Below are positions 1 to 8,155 of a stretch of DNA of 64,000 nucleotides, piece by piece (the stretch's first letter is position 1; each line of letters opens with the position of its first letter). Source of the DNA: Candidatus Tenderia electrophaga (GTDB lineage Bacteria > Pseudomonadota > Gammaproteobacteria > Tenderiales > Tenderiaceae); contig CP013099.1 of assembly GCA_001447805.1 (NCBI GenBank), positions 1,240,001 through 1,304,000 of the forward strand, given 5' to 3'. Position numbers and translations under genes: made by a program. The notes under the pieces are model-generated. The model ran no database searches. It saw only the letters and a list, made by a program, of their open reading frames with translations, and was not told the DNA's origin.

Positions 1-392
1 GCGAGCAGGTGTTCGCCCTGCCGCTGGCCAATGTCAGTGAAATATTCGATATGGATTCGGCCAAGCGCAGCACGGTTGACGGCAAAGAGGTGGTCATCAT
101 TCGTGAAAAGGCCGTGCCCCTGGTGCGCCTCAGGTCTTGGCTGATCAAGGGCCATGCCGCCAATGTCGAGACCGAGGGCGATGGTTTCGTTGTCGTCACA
201 GCGGTGGGCAATCAATTGATCGGTTGCGTGGTTGATCAGCTGGTGGGCCAGGAAGAAGTGGTGATCAAACCCCTGGGCGCCATGTTGCACGGCACTAAAG
301 GCATTTCCGGTGCCACAATCACAGGTAATGGTGGAATCGCCCTAATACTGGATATGCCAGGGCTCATGGAAGCCTATGCCAGCCGTTTGTAG
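1..392 (+). CDS. cheA: Chemotaxis histidine kinase CheA, C-terminal fragment
   Basis: This is the last ~130 residues of a protein that begins before the window; the reading frame is open from base 3. What is visible is a CheW-like SH3-type regulatory domain: VFALPLANVSEIF, then VPLVRL, then the glycine-rich stretch where the protein contacts the receptor/CheW ring, ending with ILDMPGLM. A CheW-like domain at the C-terminus followed 9 bases later by cheB is the normal position of the P5 domain of CheA, the autophosphorylating kinase that feeds CheY and CheB. The kinase domains cannot be seen, so the assignment rests on the domain and on the conserved cheA-cheB-motC-motD gene order. Confidence 0.88.
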   Translation, partial: EQVFALPLANVSEIFDMDSAKRSTVDGKEVVIIREKAVPLVRLRSWLIKGHAANVETEGDGFVVVTAVGNQLIGCVVDQLVGQEEVVIKPLGAMLHGTKGISGATITGNGGIALILDMPGLMEAYASRL

Positions 393-401
393 GAGAACAC
401 C

Positions 402-1448
402 ATGCCGGTTCGGGTCCTGGTTGTCGATGACTCATCATTTTTCAGAAAGCGACTGACCGAAATACTCAATGGCGATAACCATATTGAAGTCGTCGGTGCG
501 GCGATCAATGGCAAGGAGGCCATCGAGCTTGTAAAAAAGCTTAAACCCGATGTCGTCACCATGGACATCGAGATGCCGGTGATGGACGGCATTACCGCGG
601 TGCGCAAGATCATGCAGTCCGATCCGCTGCCTATCCTCATGTTTTCATCCCTGACCACCGACGGCGCCAAGGCGACGCTGGACGCACTTGAAGCCGGTGC
701 GACTGATTTTCTGCCCAAGCGCATGGAAGACATCTCGCAGGACCGGGAGTCGGCCAAACGTCAGCTCTGCGCGCGCGTGCGTTTGATCGGTGCCCGGGGC
801 TTGCAAAAGGGCCCGCTACTCGCGGCCAAACCCCAGTTCGCCGCGCCGGCGCCAAAACCGGCCCCCGGGCTGCGGCGCGGCAAGTTCAGATTGGTGGCCA
901 TCGGGACGTCGACGGGCGGACCGGTGGCCTTGCAACAAGTGCTGACCGGTCTGCCGGCCTCTTTTCCTTTGCCTATCCTGCTGGTGCAGCACATGCCGGC
1001 CAGTTTCACGCCGGCCTTTGCCGAACGTCTCAACAAGTTGTCGGCCATTCGTATCAAAGAGGCCTGCGACGGCGATCGTTTGGAAAACGGCTGCGCCTAT
1101 CTGGCCCCGGGCGGGATGCAGTTGCTGCTGGAGGAACGCCACGGCGGCGCCGTGATCCGCATAGTCGAAAGCCGTCCGGGACAGACCTACAAGCCCAGCG
1201 TGGACGTTACCTTCGGCTCGGCCTCGAAACTGTTCGGCGCGGATGTATTGGCCATTGTGCTCACCGGTATGGGTGCCGATGGGCGCGAGGGTGCGCGCAT
1301 GCTGAAGCACGGGGGTGCCAGCGTCTGGGCTCAGGACAAGGGCAGCAGTGTGATCTACGGCATGCCAGCGGCTGTAGTCGAGGCCGGGCTGGCCGATAAG
1401 GTATTAGCGTTGAATGCAATCGGCCCCAGCTTAATGGAAGTGGTGTAA
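402..1448 (+). CDS. cheB: CheB chemoreceptor glutamate methylesterase/deamidase
   Basis: A 348-residue cytoplasmic enzyme that removes methyl groups from chemoreceptor glutamates and so resets adaptation. An N-terminal receiver domain (about 1-120) has the acidic pair DD at 9-10, the phosphoacceptor Asp55 in TMDIEMP and the FSS segment. After a Pro/Ala-rich linker (about 130-165) comes the CheB methylesterase domain with its serine motif IGTSTGG, the histidine motif QHMPASFTPAFA and the aspartate motif LTGMGADG, so the catalytic triad looks complete. It starts 9 bases after cheA with a GGAG ribosome site (392-395) and belongs to the same operon. Length is normal for the family. Confidence 0.95.
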   Translation: MPVRVLVVDDSSFFRKRLTEILNGDNHIEVVGAAINGKEAIELVKKLKPDVVTMDIEMPVMDGITAVRKIMQSDPLPILMFSSLTTDGAKATLDALEAGATDFLPKRMEDISQDRESAKRQLCARVRLIGARGLQKGPLLAAKPQFAAPAPKPAPGLRRGKFRLVAIGTSTGGPVALQQVLTGLPASFPLPILLVQHMPASFTPAFAERLNKLSAIRIKEACDGDRLENGCAYLAPGGMQLLLEERHGGAVIRIVESRPGQTYKPSVDVTFGSASKLFGADVLAIVLTGMGADGREGARMLKHGGASVWAQDKGSSVIYGMPAAVVEAGLADKVLALNAIGPSLMEVV

Positions 1449-1457
1449 CGGCTTTAT

Positions 1458-2198
1458 ATGGATATCCTCACACTCATCGGCCTCGCGCTCGGCTTTGGCG
1501 CCATTCTTGTCGGCAACATTCTCGAGGGTGGGCATACCGACTCCCTGGTACAGGGGGTCGCCTTTTTGATCGTCGCCGGCGGTACGGTCGGCGCGGTGAT
1601 GGTCCAGACGCCCCTGTCGGTGTTTCTGCGTTCCTTGAAGATGTTCATGTGGATCTTTCTCCCCCCCAAGGTGGAGCAGAAGGCAGCGGTGGAAAAGATC
1701 GTCAGTTGGAGCAACATCGCCCGTAAAGAGGGCTTGTTGGGGCTGGAGTCGTTGGTGGAGTCGGAGACCGACAGCTTTGCCCAAAAGGGGCTGCAACTGT
1801 TGGTGGACGGCTCCGAGCCGGAGACCATTCGCAGTATTCTGGAGGTCGAAATCGGCGTCAAGGAACACTTCGACACCCAGGCGGCCAAGGTCTACGAAGG
1901 GCTGGGCGGCTATTCCCCCACCATCGGCATCATCGGCGCCGTCATGGGCCTGATCCACGTGATGAACAATCTGGCCGATCCCAGCAAGCTCGGCTCGGGC
2001 ATCGCCGTGGCCTTCGTCGCCACTATTTACGGTGTCGGTCTGGCCAATCTCATCTTTCTGCCCGTCGCCACTAAATTGAAAGGCATCATCCACAACCAGA
2101 CCCAATTCCGCGAAATGGTGGTTGAGGGTGTTATCTCCATCGCCGAAGGCGAAAACCCCAGGAATATCGAAACCAAGCTGGATGGCTATCTGCATTAA
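1458..2198 (+). CDS. motC: Flagellar motor stator protein MotC (MotA family)
   Basis: A 246-residue inner-membrane protein of the MotA/TolQ/ExbB proton channel family. Four hydrophobic segments are visible: about residues 3-22, 28-50, 148-170 and 180-202, with a large cytoplasmic loop between the second and third. The GYSPTIGIIGAVMGLIHVM segment carries the conserved proline of the third helix. With MotD it forms a proton-driven stator; in Pseudomonas the homologous motCD genes lie at this same place next to cheB and support swimming in viscous conditions and swarming. The TAA stop lies at 2196-2198, and the first arm of a nested palindromic element begins inside that stop codon. Confidence 0.93.
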   Translation: MDILTLIGLALGFGAILVGNILEGGHTDSLVQGVAFLIVAGGTVGAVMVQTPLSVFLRSLKMFMWIFLPPKVEQKAAVEKIVSWSNIARKEGLLGLESLVESETDSFAQKGLQLLVDGSEPETIRSILEVEIGVKEHFDTQAAKVYEGLGGYSPTIGIIGAVMGLIHVMNNLADPSKLGSGIAVAFVATIYGVGLANLIFLPVATKLKGIIHNQTQFREMVVEGVISIAEGENPRNIETKLDGYLH

Positions 2199-2464
2199 GG
2201 CCTGTGAACACTAATTTCAAAGCAGCGCCGGCGGCCCATTTTTCTCGGGACAAGGCGCATTGAGCGGCAGTGTACTTACTGTACATGAGCGAAATGCAAC
2301 GCCGTCCCGAGGAAAATGGGCCCCGTCCCTTCGGGTTGCGCCCCAGAACGGGCCATGCGGCGTTGCTCGGCGCTCATTTGGAATCACCAAACTACGCTTC
2401 TCGCGCCTTGCCTGGCCCGTTCTGGGGCGGCAACGCTGCTTTGAAATTAGTGTTCACAGGCCTT
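2197..2464. repeat. MITE-like nested palindromic element between motC and motD
   Basis: A 268-bp stretch is bounded by a perfect 31-bp inverted repeat (2197-2227 and 2434-2464). Inside it lie two further stem-loops: arm A, 19 bp with one mismatch (2233-2251 with 2304-2322), whose loop contains the short palindrome TGTAC-TTACT-GTACA (2271-2285); and arm B, 16 bp perfect (2340-2355 with 2413-2428). Folded as single-stranded DNA or RNA it would give a three-way junction. It holds no convincing gene. The symmetry, size and intergenic position are those of a miniature inverted-repeat element or a folded intergenic repeat. No clear target-site duplication was found and no second full copy is in the window. 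Confidence 0.8.
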
Positions 2465-2579
2465 GGCCCGCATTTCTCACCGGGCCGCCGGCGGTTCGAC
2501 GAGGCACAGAAATTGCACCATCTCCTTGGCAGTCACTTTTTTGACTCGCGGATTGGGACATGTTGCTGACTGAGTTGAT
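2199..2579. other. Gene-free spacer inside the motC-motD operon
   Basis: The 381 bp between motC and motD hold the nested palindromic element (to 2464) and about 115 bp of further sequence with no gene. The first 19 bases after the element (2464-2482) recur exactly at 19278-19296. The only ribosome-site candidate before motD is a weak GAG at 2573-2575, so motD expression may depend on readthrough of the folded element. Confidence 0.7.
2464..2482. repeat. 19-bp sequence repeated at 19278-19296 (copy 1)
   Basis: TGGCCCGCATTTCTCACCG occurs here directly beside the nested palindromic element and again, in the same orientation, at 19278-19296 downstream of the patatin gene. A 19-bp exact match within 64 kb is unlikely by chance. 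It may be the end of an insertion sequence or other dispersed repeat; neither copy sits next to a recognisable transposase. Confidence 0.6.
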
Positions 2580-3635
2580 ATGGCGCGCAAGAAAAAACCC
2601 GAAGAGCACGAAAACCACGAACGTTGGTTGGTCTCATACGCCGACTTCATTACCCTGTTGTTCGCCTTTTTCGTGGTGATGTACGCCCTGTCGTCGGTTA
2701 ACGAAGGCAAGTATCGCGTGCTATCGGACTCCCTGATCGCCGCGTTTCGCAACGCGCCGCAAAGCCTCAAGCCGATCCAGATCGGCGCCCCGGTGAAGGC
2801 GCCCGACAAGGTGATGCCGGACAGCCAGCCGCAATTGAAGGCCATTCCCTACAGCCCGCCTATGAACGTCTCCTCGAAGGAGATGGAAGAGGGCGGAGAA
2901 CAGGGCCATGGCCGCGACCGGGAGAATTTGAACAAGATCCAGAAACAGCTGGAAAAGGCGCTGGGGCGCATGATCGAACAGGACCTGATCGCGGTGAAAC
3001 GCACCGGCCGGGGGTTGGAGGTGGAGATCAATACCGCCGTGCTGTTCGACAGCGGCAGTGCCCTGATCCAGCCTGCGGCCGTGCCCACCTTGACTAAGGT
3101 GGCGGCGGCGTTGAAGGGATTTCCCAACGCCGTGCAAGTGGAAGGCTTTACCGATGACGTGCCCATCGACACGCCCGCCTACCCCTCCAACTGGGAGTTG
3201 TCCGCCGGCCGTGCCGCCAGCGTCGTGCACGTGTTTTCCGACGAAGGGGTGGATCCGTTCCGCATGTCGGCCATCGGCTATGGTGAATATCGACCGGTGG
3301 CCCTGAATACTACTGCCGAGGGGCGGCGCCGCAATCGCCGCGTGGTGATCGTGATCCTCTCCGAGGCGGCGGAAAAATTGTACAACCTGGACAAGGTGGT
3401 GGAACTCAAGGCCAAGGACAGGCCGGCGCAGGACATCGATTTGGATAACCCCCCCGACTTGATCGAACTGCCGCTAATGACGCCCAGCGCGCCGGTGCCC
3501 GAGACCGGCTTTCCGCAAGAGTTGCCCTTGCGCGGGCGTGATACCAACTCCGGCAACCGCGCCGAACAGCAGCGGTTGATGGACATTATGGATCAGGCGG
3601 AAACGGACCCGCCGCGCGAGGAGGACGCGCCGTGA
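2580..3635 (+). CDS. motD: Flagellar motor stator protein MotD (MotB/OmpA family)
   Basis: A 351-residue protein with one N-terminal membrane helix (about 20-40). Asp22 in the SYADFITLL segment is the proton-carrying residue of MotB-type proteins. After a linker comes an OmpA-like peptidoglycan-binding domain (about 140-265): FDSGSALIQPAA, VEGFTDDVPI, NWELSAGRAASVV and EGRRRNRRVVI. A C-terminal tail of about 90 residues, rich in Pro and acidic residues, has no visible domain. MotD anchors the MotC channel to the cell wall. The stop overlaps the next gene's GTG start by 4 bases, so translation of the ATPase is probably coupled to motD. Confidence 0.93.
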   Translation: MARKKKPEEHENHERWLVSYADFITLLFAFFVVMYALSSVNEGKYRVLSDSLIAAFRNAPQSLKPIQIGAPVKAPDKVMPDSQPQLKAIPYSPPMNVSSKEMEEGGEQGHGRDRENLNKIQKQLEKALGRMIEQDLIAVKRTGRGLEVEINTAVLFDSGSALIQPAAVPTLTKVAAALKGFPNAVQVEGFTDDVPIDTPAYPSNWELSAGRAASVVHVFSDEGVDPFRMSAIGYGEYRPVALNTTAEGRRRNRRVVIVILSEAAEKLYNLDKVVELKAKDRPAQDIDLDNPPDLIELPLMTPSAPVPETGFPQELPLRGRDTNSGNRAEQQRLMDIMDQAETDPPREEDAP

Positions 3636-4417
3636 GGGTCTGGGCCGTGGCCAATCAGAAGGGCGGTGTGGGCAAGACCACCAGCGCCGTCAGCCTGGCC
3701 GGGCTGCTGACCCAGCGTGGCCGGCGCGTGCTGCTGTTGGACATCGATCCGCACGGCTCCCTGACTTCGTATTTCCGTTTCAATCCGGACGAGCTGGAAA
3801 GCAGCATTTTTACCCTGTTCCAGGACCAGGTTGTCAATCCCATCAGCGTCATCCGCCCGACCCGCTTCGAGAATCTGCACCTCCTGCCGGCGACCATGGC
3901 GCTGGCCACTCTGGATCGTCAGCTGGGCGCGCGCAGCGGCATGGGCTTGGTGCTAAGCCGCGCCCTGAAGACGCTGGCCGGGCGCTACGACTATGCGTTG
4001 ATCGACTGCCCGCCCATGCTCGGGGTGTTGATGGTGAACGCCATGGCGGCCTGCGATCATTTGGTGATTCCGGTGCAGACCGAGTTTCTCGCCCTCAAGG
4101 GGCTGGAGCGCATGCTGAAGACGCTTTCCATGATCACCCGTTCACGCAGCGTGCGCCTGCCGTACACCATCGTGCCAACCATGTTCGATCGCCGCACCCG
4201 CGCCTCTAGCGACACCCTGCGGCTGCTGAGGACGCGCTACAGCGCCGAATTGTGGAATGCCGTGATCCCGGTGGACACCCAGTTTCGCGAGGCCAGTCGA
4301 ATCGGTGTACCCCTGCCGTTGTTGGCGCCCCAGGCACGCGGCGTGGCGGCCTATACGCGCTTGCTGGATACCCTGGTGAGCACTCATGCCGGCGAGCGGC
4401 AGGCGGCGGTCATATGA
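3632..4417 (+). CDS. ParA/MinD-family ATPase of the chemotaxis cluster (ParC-like)
   Basis: A 261-residue ParA ATPase. The deviant Walker A motif KGGVGKTT lies at about 10-17, the Walker A' segment is LLLDIDPHGS and the Walker B-like segment LIDCPPML. The GTG start overlaps motD (GTGA) and the stop overlaps the next gene (ATGA). Homologues at this position (PA1462 in Pseudomonas, ParC in Vibrio) place the chemotaxis array at the cell pole and secure its inheritance. There is no parB and no parS site nearby, which argues against a role in chromosome partition. Confidence 0.87.
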   Translation: MRVWAVANQKGGVGKTTSAVSLAGLLTQRGRRVLLLDIDPHGSLTSYFRFNPDELESSIFTLFQDQVVNPISVIRPTRFENLHLLPATMALATLDRQLGARSGMGLVLSRALKTLAGRYDYALIDCPPMLGVLMVNAMAACDHLVIPVQTEFLALKGLERMLKTLSMITRSRSVRLPYTIVPTMFDRRTRASSDTLRLLRTRYSAELWNAVIPVDTQFREASRIGVPLPLLAPQARGVAAYTRLLDTLVSTHAGERQAAVI

Positions 4418-5178
4418 GCCGGGACGACGAACAGGATTTCGTTACCGTGGTCGAGCATGAGCAGGCGCTCAAGGTCTACATCGATGCCTTGCTGCTTGAG
4501 CCCCCCGCTGACGACGCTGCGTCCGTCGAAACCGCCGCGCCGACCCCGCTGGTTGCGCCCGTGGCGGCCGAGCCCGACGCTGCGACGGTGGCAATCGACG
4601 CGGTTGAACCGCCGCCTCAGCCGCGGCGGCGGCAAGCACCAGCCGTCGACCGCGATGCGCCGTTTGAGTGTTTGCTGTTTAAAGTGGCAGGTGGCTTGAG
4701 GCTGGCCGTACCCCTGGTGCGCCTGACCGGTATTCTGAAATGGGAGGGACACCTGACGCCCATTCCCGGTTACGCCGATTGGTTTCTCGGCCTGATGTCC
4801 AAGCGCGGCCGGCAAGTGAAGGTGATCGATATCGCCGCCTTTGTCATTCCCGAAAATCACAACGCACGACAAGCCCTGGCGGACACGCGCCGCTATCAGC
4901 ATCTGTTATTAATCGACGACGGCAAGATCGGCCTGGCCTGCGACGACCTGGGCCGGGTGTTGAAATTGTCTGCGGATAAAGTGCGCTGGCGCAAGGACGC
5001 CGGCAGCCGTCCCTGGTTGGCCGGTACCGTGATCGAGCAGATGAGCGCGTTGCTCGACGTCGAGCAACTGACGGCCATGCTAAAGGAAGGCGCACCATCG
5101 GACGACATACATGAAGATACCAGGGAACCGGTTGATTTATCGGATGTTAGACACCCGAGTCGACCCGACGACATTTAG
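4414..5178 (+). CDS. ParP-like CheW-domain protein
   Basis: A 254-residue protein starting at the ATG that overlaps the ATPase stop (ATGA). The first ~80 residues are Pro/Ala-rich and acidic, probably a flexible region for binding the ParA-type ATPase. The rest is a CheW-like domain: FECLLFKVAGGLRLAVPLVRL, then the LLLIDDGKIGLACDDLGRVLKL core and WLAGTVIEQM. In Vibrio the equivalent ParP joins the polar ParC ATPase to CheA and receptor arrays through such a domain. Here the order parA-parP-cheW is kept. The role is inferred from domain and position; the PA1463 family is the alternative name. Confidence 0.82.
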   Translation: MSRDDEQDFVTVVEHEQALKVYIDALLLEPPADDAASVETAAPTPLVAPVAAEPDAATVAIDAVEPPPQPRRRQAPAVDRDAPFECLLFKVAGGLRLAVPLVRLTGILKWEGHLTPIPGYADWFLGLMSKRGRQVKVIDIAAFVIPENHNARQALADTRRYQHLLLIDDGKIGLACDDLGRVLKLSADKVRWRKDAGSRPWLAGTVIEQMSALLDVEQLTAMLKEGAPSDDIHEDTREPVDLSDVRHPSRPDDI

Positions 5179-5197
5179 CTAGACCAGGAGCACAGCG

Positions 5198-5674
5198 ATG
5201 AGCACAAGCGAGCAGGCAGAAAATAATCCGATTACACAGTGGGTGACTTTTCGCTTGGGTGAAGAAACCTATGGCATCAATGTCATGCAGGTACAGGAAG
5301 TCCTGCGCATGACCGAAATCGCCCCGGTGCCGGGGGCGCCAGGCTATGTGCTGGGCATCATCAATCTGCGCGGCAATGTCGTCACCGTCATGGACACGCG
5401 CAGTCGCTTCGGCCTGCCGCCGCACGAGGCCGACGAGGCCACGCGTATCGTGATCATCGAGGCCGAAGACCAGGTCGTGGGCATTCTGGTGGACAGCGTC
5501 GCCGAGGTGGTCTACCTAAAACAATCCGACATCGAGATCGCACCCAATGTGGGCAACGAAGAGAGCTCGCGTTATATTCAGGGGGTGGCGAATCGGGACG
5601 AAGGCCTGCTGATATTGGTTGACCTGGACAAACTCCTGACAGACGAAGAGTGGAAGGAGTTCGCCAGCCTGTAA
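5198..5674 (+). CDS. cheW: Chemotaxis coupling protein CheW
   Basis: A 158-residue stand-alone CheW. The segment WVTFRLGEETYGINVMQVQEV opens the domain, followed by APVPGAPGYVLGIINLRG and GILVDSVAEVV. Residues of this kind form the two SH3-like subdomains that bridge chemoreceptors to CheA. It starts 19 bases after the ParP-like gene behind a GGAG ribosome site. Full length and without unusual features. Confidence 0.94.
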   Translation: MSTSEQAENNPITQWVTFRLGEETYGINVMQVQEVLRMTEIAPVPGAPGYVLGIINLRGNVVTVMDTRSRFGLPPHEADEATRIVIIEAEDQVVGILVDSVAEVVYLKQSDIEIAPNVGNEESSRYIQGVANRDEGLLILVDLDKLLTDEEWKEFASL

Positions 5675-5700
5675 CCGCCAGGCCGCAAGGGAGGGTCGCC

Positions 5701-5883
5701 ATGGCTGAAATCGACAACTCGAATCCTATCGGCCCGGTCTGGCCGCAGCGCCCGATACGACGGGTGGAGGACGACGACAAGGCAAAGGACGAGCGCCGTT
5801 GGAAACAACAAAAGCGGCGCCAACAGGGAGGTAATAATGATAAAAAGGATGATGGCAAGCCGCATATCGATGAATATGCCTAA
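5701..5883 (+). CDS. Small charged protein between cheW and the DUF2802 gene
   Basis: A 60-residue very hydrophilic protein: MAEIDNSNPIGPVWPQRP, then a run of Asp/Lys/Arg/Gln (about 20-50), ending HIDEYA. The start was placed at the ATG at 5701 because AAGGGAGG lies 7 bases upstream; an earlier in-frame ATG at 5650 lies inside cheW. The same slot holds a small hypothetical gene in Pseudomonas (PA1465), and the conserved-looking N-terminal NPIGPVWP and C-terminal HIDEY ends are the parts to compare. Function is not known; position suggests a flagellar or chemotaxis accessory. Confidence 0.7.
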   Translation: MAEIDNSNPIGPVWPQRPIRRVEDDDKAKDERRWKQQKRRQQGGNNDKKDDGKPHIDEYA

Positions 5884-5907
5884 TGCATCCCGGGGAGCTC
5901 CGTATCC

Positions 5908-6291
5908 ATGGATAATCTCGTTTACATAGCCGCCGTTCTGAGTCTGGTGCTGGTGGTATGTGTGGTGCTGCTGGCAAAGCGGCAGTCGCGTCTGCAACGG
6001 GGACTGGCGGAGAACCGGGAACGCATCGATCATTTAATGGATGAACTCAAGGCCTTGTATGCCGGCGCCGCCGGGCAGGGCAGTCATATCGCCCGCATCG
6101 AGGAACAGATCGGCCAATTGTCAGACCGGCAGGAACAAATCGATGAACAGGACCCGACCAGCCAAAGCTACAGCGAAGCTATCGAACTGATCCAGAGCGG
6201 CGCCTCCGTCGACGAACTGGTGCGCCACGGGCTGCGCCGCGAAGAGGCGGAACTGTTGATGCGCCTGCACGGCGAGCAGTCGCTGGATTAA
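5908..6291 (+). CDS. DUF2802 membrane protein
   Basis: A 127-residue protein with one N-terminal membrane helix (about 5-23), a coiled-coil-like region (about 28-85, rich in Glu/Gln/Leu, with RIEEQIGQLSDRQEQIDEQ), and a C-terminal conserved block SYSEAIELIQSGASVDELVRHGLRREEAELLMRLHG, which looks like a small helix-turn-helix fold. This is the DUF2802 family, found as the last gene of the flagellar/chemotaxis operon in many gammaproteobacteria (PA1466). No biochemical role is established. Confidence 0.82.
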   Translation: MDNLVYIAAVLSLVLVVCVVLLAKRQSRLQRGLAENRERIDHLMDELKALYAGAAGQGSHIARIEEQIGQLSDRQEQIDEQDPTSQSYSEAIELIQSGASVDELVRHGLRREEAELLMRLHGEQSLD

Positions 6292-6415
6292 CCCCCATTT
6301 TCCACCACCGTCCGTAGCGGGACGATTCAAGCTGCGGCTGCCCAGGCAGGGCGTGCCATTGGGTCGTCACAGCAGGCGGGGTGAGACACGGGGGTGACCG
6401 TGGCGCGGCTTTTCT

Positions 6416-6709
6416 TCAGGCCTGCGCATCCTCTGTCACGCTGTGTCTGCCGGACAGGTGATAGGCAAAGGCGATGACTTGCGCCACCGCCACGTATAAG
6501 CTTTCCGGGATTTCATCCCCCAGCTCGATTTGCGCCAGGGCGGTGACCAGCACTTCGTTGTCTTCCTGAATGGGAATGTCGTGGGCCCGGGCGATGGCCA
6601 GGATCTGCTCCGCCAGATCGCCCTGACCTTTGGCGGTGACCGTGGGGGCGGCCTTGCCGTCCCACTTCAATGCCACTGCCTTGGGCGGTTTTCGGTCTTG
6701 TTCGCTCAT
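6416..6709 (-). CDS. FlhB C-terminal-domain-only protein (EscU/YscU/HrcU family)
   Basis: A 97-residue protein that aligns only with the cytoplasmic C-terminal domain of FlhB, the export switch of the flagellar type III system: [57 protein letters not shown]. It has no membrane helices, and the self-cleaving NPTH motif that precedes this domain in FlhB is absent. Its start overlaps the stop of the FliK-like gene by 4 bases, so the two are co-translated. FlhB and FliK work together in the hook-length switch, so a soluble FlhB mimic paired with a FliK-like protein suggests a role in export or hook control. Confidence 0.85.
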   Translation of the reverse strand: MSEQDRKPPKAVALKWDGKAAPTVTAKGQGDLAEQILAIARAHDIPIQEDNEVLVTALAQIELGDEIPESLYVAVAQVIAFAYHLSGRHSVTEDAQA

Positions 6710-8040
6710 GCCTTGATATCCAATACGATCTGCGTCGCGGCCCGTTCCCGGGCGCCCGGTGGCGTTCCTTGAAAACAGCCCAGCTCGCCGGGCTCCAATC
6801 CCGCTGCGCGATAGCGCTGTGACAGGTCGGCCAGGTGTTGCTTGAATAGCTGGCTGGTGTGGGCATTTTCGGCCCAGAACAGGGTGGAAACTTTATCCTT
6901 GATCAGGCGCAGCCGGGCGTACACCGGGCCCAGCCCGTCAAGATTAAAGGCCAGGGTGACGCTCCAGGGAGGGTTGCCGTCTTCCTCACCCTGTTCGCGC
7001 GCCGTGTCTTCTTCGATGACCATGTCGAAGATATCGATCTGTTGACCGTTGCGCAGCGGCAGTTCGAAGGCCCAGCTGTTCGGTGTTTGCTCGCCGGGCG
7101 GCAGGGAGGCGGCCTGGTGCAACTGTGTGCGGGCCAGCGCTGCCTCAGTCTGTCTGCCCAGCTCCTGCAACAGCAGTTGCAGCGTGCCCAGTTGCTGCAG
7201 CGTCGCGGCGGCGCGCGCCTGCGCCTGCGGCGCCTGGCCGCGCAGGGGGGGCGGGGTGGCGAGGGGCTGCGACGCTGCGGCACTGGACTGGAATGCTGAT
7301 GCCTGCGGCGCGCTGACGCGCGGCGCTTGTTGCACCGCGCCCAGCAGGCGTAACAGATTGGCCTTCAGATCGCCGGCAGTGGCGGAGTATGCGCCCGGGG
7401 CCGGCTTCTCGCCGCCGGTCTGCACGGTGTGTTGTAATGCCTGCTTCAACTGCATGCCGCCTGGGTCCGCGGCGTTTTTAGCAAGCCTGCTTTCCAGGAA
7501 TATGCCTGAATTGGCAATGCTCTGTTTAAGCTGCTGGGCATTGCCGATTTTATCCGCCGTCGGCAATTGGCGATAAAGCTGTTTGGTAATGGCCTCCACC
7601 GCCGGCGGCAGGGGCATTAGGCGGCCGGCCTGACTATTGAGCTGACTGAGATTGGCCAATAGGCCGGCCATGCCGGCCTGTTGCGGTAGCGCCTGTTTTA
7701 ACAGGGCATTAACGGCGGTTTGCATGGGTGCCGATGAGCTGTCGGCGCGCCCCGGCGCGGCCGTGGAGAGATTCGTCGGTGCCGCGGAGCCGAGCAGCCG
7801 TGCCTGCAGCACCGGTTTGTCACCGAGCTGGGTCACGGTCAATTCCAGCCGTTGACCGGCGGCAAGTTGTACATGGGTCTTTGCCAGCAACTGCTGATTA
7901 TCGACTTGCAGCAGCACGGCCTGGGGCGTGGCCTGCCTGACCACCCGGGCGTGCATGATCTGGCCGATCTGCCAGGCGTTGACGGTCGCCCGAATCTGGC
8001 GGGGCGTCATGGTGGTTGGCGGTGGGCCGTTGATTTCCAT
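6706..8040 (-). CDS. FliK-like flagellar hook-length control protein
   Basis: About 444 residues if it starts at the ATG at 8040 (MEINGPPP); an in-frame TTG at 8100 would add 20 residues, and neither has a good ribosome site. The N-terminal part (about 15-85) is a compact domain ([21 protein letters not shown]). A long Ala/Gln/Pro-rich low-complexity middle is typical of molecular-ruler proteins. The C-terminal ~130 residues resemble the FliK substrate-switch domain (Flg_hook): [53 protein letters not shown]. It lies next to and upstream of the FlhB-C protein, outside any main flagellar structural operon seen here. Confidence 0.78.
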   Translation of the reverse strand: MEINGPPPTTMTPRQIRATVNAWQIGQIMHARVVRQATPQAVLLQVDNQQLLAKTHVQLAAGQRLELTVTQLGDKPVLQARLLGSAAPTNLSTAAPGRADSSSAPMQTAVNALLKQALPQQAGMAGLLANLSQLNSQAGRLMPLPPAVEAITKQLYRQLPTADKIGNAQQLKQSIANSGIFLESRLAKNAADPGGMQLKQALQHTVQTGGEKPAPGAYSATAGDLKANLLRLLGAVQQAPRVSAPQASAFQSSAAASQPLATPPPLRGQAPQAQARAAATLQQLGTLQLLLQELGRQTEAALARTQLHQAASLPPGEQTPNSWAFELPLRNGQQIDIFDMVIEEDTAREQGEEDGNPPWSVTLAFNLDGLGPVYARLRLIKDKVSTLFWAENAHTSQLFKQHLADLSQRYRAAGLEPGELGCFQGTPPGARERAATQIVLDIKA

Positions 8041-8155
8041 GGGGGATAAAGAGAAGCCCTGATTGTCCGATTTACTCTTAGGGGGTTTATATATTGCCAA
8101 GCCGTAACTCGGATGTATAGATAATCGGCCTTAACGGAGTTTTTCTGAATTCATC

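Noticed and set aside
2197-2464. Integron attC site
   Set aside because: The folded shape is suggestive, but no GTTRRRY/RYYYAAC core sites and no integrase or cassette are present.
2477-2845. A 122-codon minus-strand frame crossing the start of motD, ending in a possible transposase tail
   Set aside because: Most of it is antisense to motD; the remaining short part has no recognisable transposase motif.
3632-4417. Chromosome-partition ParA
   Set aside because: No parB or parS nearby, and the gene lies within the chemotaxis/stator operon, where ParC-type ATPases are usual.
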